A stretch of DNA of 47,301 nt from Fragilaria crotonensis (lineage: Eukaryota; Bacillariophyta; Fragilariophyceae; Fragilariales; Fragilariaceae): the NCBI GenBank assembly GCA_022925895.1, contig JAKSYS010000501.1, forward strand, positions 1-47,301. The letters run 5' to 3'. The notes beneath the pieces were generated by a model. That model ran no database searches and was not told the origin of the DNA. It saw nothing but the letters and a program-made list of their open reading frames with translations. Below, one piece after another: positions 39,075 through 47,301 of the stretch (positions are counted from its first letter, which is position 1; each line of letters opens with the position of its first letter). A program made the translations under genes and the position numbers.

Positions 39075-39656
39075 TACCCATGTCCCTTCTAATCCCAGTA
39101 CTTGTATCTTGTTTAAGACGTGACGCCTTTCTCCAGGCTACCCAAGGGGAGGGGCGCTAGAACTTCGGTTGTTACCTAAAGATAGCGACAGTCCCCATTC
39201 GACGTCGGAACTTTTACAATGATCGGAGCCGTGACCTAATCCTAGCAAAAAAAAATGAGAACACAAATTGATAGGCATGTTAAAGCCTGCTGAGTTGGAA
39301 TAGGGTCAAGCACGACGAAGAAAGGAAGAGTAAATCTGAACTCCAGTAACTCAGAGGTATGAGAAGCGAACGAGCGCATGACACACTGGCCGTGACTTAC
39401 TAGTAGCAACTAACAAATGACAATACCAACTGACAGATATGCTCAAACCTGCGAGTCGGAATATGGTCGAACGAGGAAGGAAAGGTTTAACGTGTAACTC
39501 AGAGGTAAGAGCAGCTTACAGAGTAAAGGAGAGGTAAGGGATAACACACTTGCCATGCGCGTCTGGTTAGTACCAATATCCACTTGAATGAGTTACTACC
39601 TTAAAGTGGAAGACTGCAACAGCAAAATAGTCGGAGTTTTGCACATAAATTCATGA
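39075..39656. repeat. Spacer containing a diverged tandem duplication (about 160 bp unit)
   Basis: The stretch about 39258-39415 (GGCATGTTAAAGCCTGCTGAG... AACTCAGAGGTATGAG... ACACACTGGCCGTG) is echoed at about 39417-39575 (GATATGCTCAAACCTGCGAG... AACTCAGAGGTAAGAG... ACACACTTGCCATG), in the same order. The copies are well diverged. No gene is seen. Confidence 0.55.
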
Positions 39657-42600
39657 TTAAAGGTCGAAATGCTTCATAATGACACGACTGATTCTCGTTG
39701 TAACTTCCGCCCCGCCGTCCGCCTTGTTGGTCATGAAACCTATCGAAAGGCCGCTGTCTGGGTGATGCAATCCAATCGAACCGCCGACACCAGCATGGCC
39801 AAACCATGGTTACTCTTGTCGAAACTTACAAGTTGGTAGCCTAAACCAAGCGACACCCGGCGTTCCTCATCATCGGTGGCCATAACAGTGGCTCCCTGCA
39901 GCGCGCCGACAATCGTTTCAGTCGCGACCGGTGTGGAAACCATCTCGATGGTGGCATTGTCCAGAACTTTGCCGCTTCGTCCGAGGTCATGATAGAAGTG
40001 GGCCAATCCCATAGCCGAAAATCGCCCACCAGCCGAAGGAACATTGGCCTCTTGAGCAATTCCACAGTTCCAAATGCGAGAGTCCAGTAAAAACTCTTTG
40101 CCTCGAAATGCTTTCAAGACATCGCTGTTGACGGCTTGGGGAGTATCTTCTCCCATGGCTTGCGATTCGCGTTGTTGTTGAATCATGCGACTTGCTCGAA
40201 TGTCGGCTGTCACAACTTGTGACATAGCGAGACCGCCGCTACCACCGCAAGGACGAAAACCCAGACTAAGCGTCTCTTGTGATAATTTGGGTTCAAGAAT
40301 CTTGGGTAGACTTCTTCAAAGGTCACCACCTTCGCGTGCCTTTGGTGATAGGCACCACAAGAGCACCGGCTACCAGCCACGAACGACATAAAGTGATACT
40401 CGCTGACATCGCCTGGCGCGCGAGTTGGCAAAGAGTGGCTTCGGGACTTTCCGGGTGGTACTCATACGCCGCAGCACATGTCTCGCAGGACGCCAGTGAC
40501 TTGATTGTCATAGTATAAGGCATGGAGGTCCATAATCCAGCTTGATGCATCAAAATATGACGCAGCGTGATCCTACGCTTCCACTCCCAACGTTGCTGTG
40601 CCTCAGCTGGAGACAAATCCGCTATCGCGACTTCGGGAGGAGGTTTCTCTGTGGGGCAAAAATTCGGCCAGACACGTTTGCAAACTGGTTCGTCGTAATT
40701 AACCCTCCTTGACCATCATGTGGGCGATCGTTGCGGCAACTGCTTTTGTGCATGAGAACCCCAAAACCAATGAATTATTCTGCATGAGCGAGTGCCTTTT
40801 AAGGCCTCCTAATGTTCCAGCCGTGACGTTGGCAAGGTACTCTCCATTTTTGTCCAAGACACAAACTTGTGCACCATCCACCTTGTTTTCGTCTTGGAGT
40901 TCCTTAATGGTGGCCAGAAGCTTATCATTAAGTGGCACATCCTTGATTTCAACGCGCACGGGGGGCTTTGAGGGAGATTGGCTGGATCTTGACGCCAAAA
41001 GGAGTCCGCGCTCGGCGTACGGCTTCAAGACGTCGAGATACGCCATCTCCACCGAGAGGCGAGAGCCAAGACCATGAACAAGCTCGTTCACCCGAACAAA
41101 GAAAAGAACTCTCCGGATATGCCTTCGAATCCATGGGAATCTTTTCTCCCTTCTTTCTTGCTTGCATTCGTTGTTGGTCTACTTTTATCTTCGCCTTTAT
41201 GCGCTTACGAGACTTCGCTCCTTGAACAACATCTCGCAAGAGGGACCTCATTCCTCCATATCTTCTGCGACGTTTTCACGCTTCATCTTAAGCCCGACAG
41301 AAAGGCATCCAGAAGCATACCGAAGTCAAGAGTCGCAGCAGCTAGCGCCATTTGACAAAATGCCAAACGCTTGTCTGCAGGCATTCGCTTCGCTAGACCC
41401 CAATCCAGCAGCACCAAGGTAAAGCCTTCCTTGCTTACACTGGTTCCAGGTCTGAGGAAAACATTCCCTGGATGAGGATCTCCATTGAAAATTTCTGACA
41501 CATACATCATCTGAGCAAATGTTTGGGACACAGCATCCATGACGGCATCGCGCGAAATTCCTTCGCGTTCCATCATCTCAAAATCGTCAACACGGCCTCC
41601 TTCACAAAATGACATGACTAAGAAGTTTCGACTGGTCAGATGCATAAATGGACGAGGGATCTCAACTTGAAAGGTACCGGCTTTGGGATGGCATTCGTGA
41701 TGTTAGTGTAGACTACATCGTTTTCCTGAAACATTGTGTCGATCGACTTTTTGTCCAAAGATTGTGAGCCTCGGAAACAAAGTCAAGTTCGTGCCTTGCC
41801 TCTTTCGCCCACTCATTCATCAGAATTTCAAAGAATTCATATTCTTTATCCATCCACGCCACGATTCGAGCGATCACTTTTGAGACCAGAAGTCGTCAGT
41901 CATCAGTGTGCTGGCACTTGGATGTTGAACTTTATAACAACTTTTCCCCGGTCGCCTTTACACGAGCCACGTGCACTTGACCAATAGAAGCTGAAGCAAG
42001 AGGACGGGATTAATGTCCGTCAACTGATCAAGAACCTTTCGTGGTAGCTTAAAATCGTTCCAATCCGTCGGAGGCGCTTCATCTTGTAGACAGCGGCTCT
42101 CGCACATACGCAACCGGCATGAAATCAGCACGCGAGGATAGGTACTGAGCAGTCTTGGTCCACAGACCCTTCAAACGAAGGATCGAAACGTAGAAAACGA
42201 GCCGATACTTCATAGTTGGCGTCCCAAATCGCATCCTCCGGACAGTCTTCGCCAAAGGCAGGCACATCTGACCGTTCCGGCGTCACGAATGTTTTTTCGC
42301 GCCATCGTGCCAAGCGCGTCCTCGCAATGACAATGAAGGCGATGGTAAAGACCTCAAATCGGCGGTGCGTGATGCCATATGTCATACGGTTGTACAAATA
42401 GGGATACGAGGCAAGGGAAAGTTTCAGGATCCACCATAGAGTTGGATGAAGAACTAGTTGCTGTTCCAACAACGGTGGAAGCATGTCAACCGTATAGATT
42501 ACAAATCGTAGATAGAGATAAAGCGAGCAAACGGACATCCCCAAGGCTGTTACTCGCGCTGCGATGTCAAGCTGCTGTACCGATACAAGAATATTTTGAG

Positions 42601-42808
42601 CTTCCAATCGAGCGCAACGCGAGGAAAGGGTGGCAACATCCTTGGTAAGTCGCTCAATCGTCTCCTCAGGTGTGGCTTCAACGTCCTCAGCGCAGTCGGC
42701 ACAAGATGCGGTCGTGAAGACAGCTTTGCTCGGTGAACCAACCCCTCCCCTTGTGTCTCCAGAAACGGCGACACCAGTACCATCAGTTGTCGTCTGCGAA
42801 TTCTTCAT
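39657..42808 (-). CDS. ABC1-kinase / beta-lactamase-like fusion protein, many frame steps
   Basis: From the ATG ending at 42808 the frames read as one protein of about 1,000 residues. The N-terminus has hydrophobic segments, then the ABC1/ADCK kinase: KTAQYLSSRADFMPVAYVRE, ASASIGQVHVARV, the VAIK-like KVVIKVQHPS, MTDDFWSQKV, FLVMSFCEGGRVDDFEMM, NGDPHPGNVF and LLDWGLAKRM. After a linker comes a serine beta-lactamase-like domain: NGEYLANVTAGTLG, SxxK in GFSCTKAV, RITLRHILMHQAGLW, and HAG in FGHAGVGGSIG; the stop is at 39657-39659. The same two-domain fusion exists in plants (Arabidopsis At5g24810, from memory). ABC1 kinases regulate quinone and prenyl-lipid metabolism in organelles; the hydrolase-like domain is of unknown substrate. 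At least six one-base frame steps occur, mostly in short homopolymers, while motifs remain intact. Confidence 0.85.
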
Positions 42809-45417
42809 TAGATCCAAAGTGAGATGCTACGAATTCGCCGAGACCTGCTGCTCGAATAAGTTCGTTCGGCTTCTCAGAGCTACAATTTGCATTCGTAGCC
42901 TGATCAACACGTGCTTTTTCTAGGAACAATTTGCGTTCATTGAATTGCCACTGCTTGTTGTACGAATGACGCTTTCTTCTCGAGTTCATCGTCGTTCCAA
43001 AGAAGATCTTCTCTGTCATGCGTGCGTTGTTGTCCATGTCCCTCCGTATGACATATGCATTGTATATAGTATCATATGATATGCGACCTACGCGTTCCAT
43101 TGAGTCAGCAATGCTTTACGTGTATGCATAGCAGGTACAGTACAAGTACGTCCTTGAATATCCATATTCATACATATATGTATGGCTGGTTTCACCCTCA
43201 ACCCTCGCGAGGTAGATCTTGGTACCTTTTGTACAGACGTTCATTAAATTCTATAGTAGATATTTTTGGTGAACATTCTCTTTTTTGAGTCCACTCTCGT
43301 ATCTGCACGCGATGGCACCACCTCCTCTCTCTTTATTCAGCCTTCCTTCCTTGCGTTGGCCAAAGTCAATGCACATCCATGCGAATTGACCTTTTCATGA
43401 GCTGCTCTGATGTCAAGTAACATAAGTTGCTGTTCTTGCTGGGATGAGTGAACTAATGCAGCAGTAGCAAGGCTTCCACCATCAGTCGTGCAATGTGTTG
43501 GTGGATGGTGGTGTGTCGTAATTCACCGTGTAGCATCTTGTGCTTGAAAACCTGTTATGGCATGAGGTTTTCAGAAGAATACACAGCGTTGTTATAAGGA
43601 GGGGGTCCCAAACCATGTTGCTGTCATTGGCATTCGCAGTCCAACTGATTAACAAGCCCACCGCCGGTAGCGTCGTATGTCTCTTCGAAAACTTGAGCGA
43701 TTGAAACTCACAGATACGCCTTGGCTGCGGCGCAAGTCGGTCGGCACGAATTAAAACAAGAGTCCTATGATTATCATGCTGCTGAGGCAATTTATCTCCA
43801 GTGAGGGCGGTGTGATCCTGGCATACTCTATGGATGCGATATTGTCTATGATGACAAATCCTATCATTGTATGCGACATTGATTTGGAGTTCCTGGTGGT
43901 CGATGTACAAGTGTGCATGCCGCCCTATGGTCATCGTCACACTTGCAGTTAGGAAGGAGGTGTAGTGAAAAAAATGGTCACAGTGTAGTGGTAATGTTTA
44001 ACTTCTCGAGTCACAAATTGTGCTGAGTTCTTATCAACAGCTTCCGACCAATCCAACCTATTTTGAAGGATATTGTACTTGTTTATGAAGGACTTGAAAT
44101 CAGAGTACTTCTGTTATATCATGGCCAACTATGCTTGCAAGGAAACCCCGTTGAGGAATCGCTATTTTGCGATGTACAGTTGCATCCCGCAATCCGCAGG
44201 GTTTGTGATGCGGTCTCAATTCAGCAAAATGTGAACACCACGTGAACACATTAACTTACAACTGTTTCCTGTTTCTAATCTGCATCGTACAATGCACAAT
44301 TTGAGCAAAGAGCGATTGTCCAGAGGAGTCTGAATCAAATCAAGTACAATTGCTGACAAGACGAGCGGCCAACGACGACTGGTAGCCAAATCTGAGCTAA
44401 CGACATGATGCCAAACAATCTGCGAAGGACACGAGCGTCTTGCTGACGATCGTGATCATCCCCTTCTCCATCCTCTGCTCCATCTTGGCCTCCCCCGTTA
44501 TCATTTTAGATGATGCAGCTCTTATTTTCCTGTCGGAGATACAGTCGTCATCGAACAAATACCATTCTGGTTGTAAGGCGTCAAAAAAATCTTTCAACAC
44601 ATGATTGGCATGTGTTGAACGCTGGTCATTGAATGCTGACTTCTTGAACAACAGCGTCCGTGGATCTCACATCCTTGCGAAGAATGTTAGGTGCTGGACT
44701 CACTGTTAATGAAGCACTTGACATCTGTGGAGTACATGCAACTGAAAAACGGTTGCAGAAAATGTTCGCAAAAGGTGCTCCTTACACTTGCCAAAATATT
44801 TGCAAGTGTGCGAGGACTATCGTCCTCACTCATATTATTCGATCCCTCGGGCAATGAAGAAGTCTATTTTCCTTGTGAGGACGATAGTCTTCATGTTCGT
44901 GATTGCTTCGCAGCCGTGTAATCCCATGGTCAATGCCCTTGGTTGCAACGTGATAAAAATTCATTCTGGTGACGTCATGCCAAAGAAAACACTTAAGGGG
45001 TTTCACTTTCGACGTTGAAAACATACTATAGGCTACCTGCCGATTCTTTATGGTGAAACCAGCCATACACATTATATTTATAAATATGCATAGTAGTAGC
45101 ATAGCATGGTAAATTGGAGTACTAGTAGTAGTCTCCCTGGTACTCCGATCTGCTGGATTACTGAACTAATACAGTAATACAGTACTCGTATGCCATAGCG
45201 TATCAAACGCATCCGACTGCACTAATCGCATACAAGGTACACGTATGATACGTGCGAGTAAGTCATAGTATGACATATGGATAGGGATGCCTGAGTCCAT
45301 GTGCGCGTGTGTCTTGCAAACTGTCAACTCTCAGGATTTGGGATTCGTGCTGTTACGGATCTACCCGGGGCGATGACTTAACCTCTCTCGGTTGAGGCTG
45401 CGACAAAAAGCCAAACT
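42809..45417. other. No defensible gene; possible decayed sequence
   Basis: Short frames only. A stretch at about 43480-43950 has coding-like fragments in several frames (for example MSLRKLERLKLTDTPWLRRK) without a family match. 44397-44651 (minus) and 44660-44857 (plus) are short frames of ordinary composition. From 45100 the DNA is rich in GTAC sites. Confidence 0.45.
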
Positions 45418-45615
45418 TTGATTGGACGGGAGCATCTTTTCCGTGGATTCATAAGTTGTGCTTGGGGATGTGTACTACAAGCTCAGACAGTCCGATACAA
45501 CCCCCAACAGAAGATTGATTATCACTTCTTCCTCGGCTCGTCTTGCCACCATCATCCGGGCTTTGCAGGATTACTCCTTAGCGCTTTGGACTTAACCAAA
45601 CACGATTCTTCATGA
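45418..45615 (+). pseudogene. Possible transposon-derived protein fragment
   Basis: The frame, open upstream from about 45400, reads ATKSQTLIGREHLFRGFISC and AWGCVLQAQ, which vaguely recalls a segment (IGWxxFLxGxIS...W...Q) seen in repetitive proteins of stramenopile genomes. It stops abruptly and flanking sequence does not extend it. The assignment rests on memory of the pattern only. Confidence 0.25.
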
Positions 45616-47301
45616 GCAAAGTCTACACAGCGTGTCAATTATTCCCTTCCAGCTGAACCACGACATCCTCACTCAAGTGAATGCCCTTAAAGTCAGTCTC
45701 TCTCATCAACCTTGCACTTACTTCAAGTTTCTCTGGAAGCCCGCCTACTTCAGTCTCCTCGCCAACGCCTACATTGGTAACGTCTAGATTGCCTAGCGTC
45801 GTCAGATGCTTTGTCAGCAGGCTACCAATTCCTACCCGTCGCCAATTCCACCAACAGAAGTTGCAGGCGCGAGTGACCGGACCACATCAACTGCTACTCA
45901 ACTAAGGCAACAATCAACCACACCGTCATACTGCATCAGCTCTACTGACTTTCCGGCTCAAGTAGGCCTCTTTCCAGCTTCACCTACAAACTGCTCCAGC
46001 ATCGCCACTAACTCAGTGACTACTCAACTCCTAGCTAGTATGGGCAGCTAATAGTACCCTTTGAAACCCCCACACCTGGTCTCTCAATCTCACCCCAGTC
46101 TCAAAATTGATTTGCCCGCTGCATGTGGCCAGCACCATGAAATTCAGCGGCCTACTAGAGATAGACATCTGATAAACATGACTTGAAAAGTTTAGTATAA
46201 ATGCAATAAGTATGGATCTACTGACACCATACTATCATACTTATGCATTATGTTGAGGTCGTAGTAATGTGCTAGCTACAATGGTGTGGTCAATGGGAGG
46301 GACAGCCTCACAGCCGTTGGCTTGTGCTTAGGGAGAGAAGATGGTGGATTGATTGTAACTTACATGAGATGTATGCAGTGAAGGACGGAAAAAGCATAGT
46401 ATCATTAAAAGCTTGCAGGAGAAGGTTAGAAAGTGTTAAGAAGAAGGCATGTGAAAACTTGAAGCAGATTTTGAGAGATTGGCTGTATATGCCCCTTAAA
46501 TGTAGCTGTCAGCCACCCTATCAAGGGTGATGGTCATCTGTGTGAGTCAAGCACCCCGGAACACGATTACAGTGGCAGCACGGTAAATTATGTTTCTCTT
46601 TTTTTGTTTACGCCCTTTGAAGAATCTCTACTCTAAGGTTACAATTGAGATGCTGGCATTGAGAACAGAGCCACGAGCGACCAGGTATTGTACATACCAT
46701 TTTTTGAAGACCTGCTGAAGAGGACAAGATCATGTGATGTTGCTGGAATGTTTCTTGAAGACTGTGCAATAGCTGAAGTGGTACCAGTACCTGTCAACAC
46801 TGGTTCAAGCAGAAAGTACCACCAAGAATTACTAGTACTACTTGCACTACTGTAAACCAAATAGGTCAAGTAACAGATTAATGGGCCTGAGTGCACAGGT
46901 GCACCCTGCACTTAGACAGGGTTCTGAACTGAAGCAATGATGAGAGCAATGACATATACTTCTGTTTTTGAAGATGAATCTCTTTGGAGCTTTGGAGTAC
47001 GTTCTATTTCAGGAAGTTTTCAGTTGATTTTGTTGTGTTCGACGTTCCACTGTCATATGTCGTACTAGCTAGTACTACAATACCAGGGTACTTGTACGTC
47101 CATTTTGTAGTCCGATGGACTGTAAATATGAAGAACAGGTGTACAAGTACCAGGTACTGGTACCTGGTGCTCCAGTACAGTAAGTGTAGGTCGGGCAACT
47201 GAGAAATTTACCGGTCCTCATTTGTCGGACATTCGAGGAACTGGCGTGCTGGCGTGCATTGTGGGACATCAAAACATATGGACAAATTGATGATGTCATC
47301 A
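45616..47301. other. No gene seen to the end of the window
   Basis: Short, unremarkable frames (the longest about 90 codons). A GTAC palindrome cluster lies at about 47085-47178. No RNA gene, repeat array or conserved domain is recognised. Confidence 0.45.

Noticed and set aside
43482-43940. 152-codon minus-strand frame
   Set aside because: His/Arg/Asn-rich composition without a recognised motif and competing frames of similar quality on the other strand; at most a relic.

Overview
The window looks like nuclear DNA of a stramenopile alga, most likely a pennate diatom. It is gene-dense, with genes on both strands, some overlapping tail to tail. The GT-AG introns are short (74, 90, 92 and probably 93 nt). 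There is a 37-residue heptatricopeptide-type repeat protein, a Ty1/copia element of the sort abundant in diatoms, and eukaryotic housekeeping genes. Species cannot be named from sequence alone.

Layout. 0-7.5 kb: the 3' part of a helical-repeat RNA-binding-type protein gene; a two-exon ISD11/LYRM4 gene (Fe-S cluster assembly) that no single long ORF reveals; a small XPA C-terminal-domain protein; a sirtuin fused to an N-terminal HDAC6-like ubiquitin-tail-binding zinc finger; and next to it a UBA + zinc-finger-UBP protein carrying a close relative of that finger. 7.5-8.4 kb: a foldback element. 8.5-15.3 kb: a basic unknown protein, a probably mitochondrial DEAD-box helicase, a putative plastid-targeted unknown protein, a GT90/CAP10-type glycosyltransferase, and the alpha subunit of protein farnesyl/geranylgeranyltransferase-I, the last two overlapping at their 3' ends.

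15.365-26.822 kb: a complete, fairly young Ty1/copia retrotransposon on the minus strand. It has 501/500-bp LTRs (about 98.6% identical by hand alignment), a GTAGA target duplication, PBS and polypurine tract. Gag-Pol (Gag with CCHC knuckle, protease, DDE integrase, RT, RNase H) occupies only the last 5.3 kb. About 5.1 kb of additional, unrecognised coding sequence lies upstream of Gag, which is the most unusual thing in the window. The element sits 81 bp upstream of the prenyltransferase start codon.

26.8-42.8 kb: a TLC-domain membrane protein, a possible UPF3-like basic protein, a hAT-type MITE with perfect 8-bp target duplication, a YafJ-like class II glutamine amidotransferase, two divergently transcribed secreted/type I membrane proteins, a second hAT-like MITE, the U-box cyclophilin PPIL2, and a large ABC1-kinase/beta-lactamase-like fusion. 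42.8-47.3 kb holds no gene I can defend, only possible relics.

Many genes that are clearly conserved at the protein level are interrupted by single-base frame changes, mostly one base missing at a homopolymer. I read most of these as residual sequencing/assembly errors rather than decay, so several genes below are given as spans across frames. Intergenic DNA is strikingly rich in GTAC-containing palindromes.
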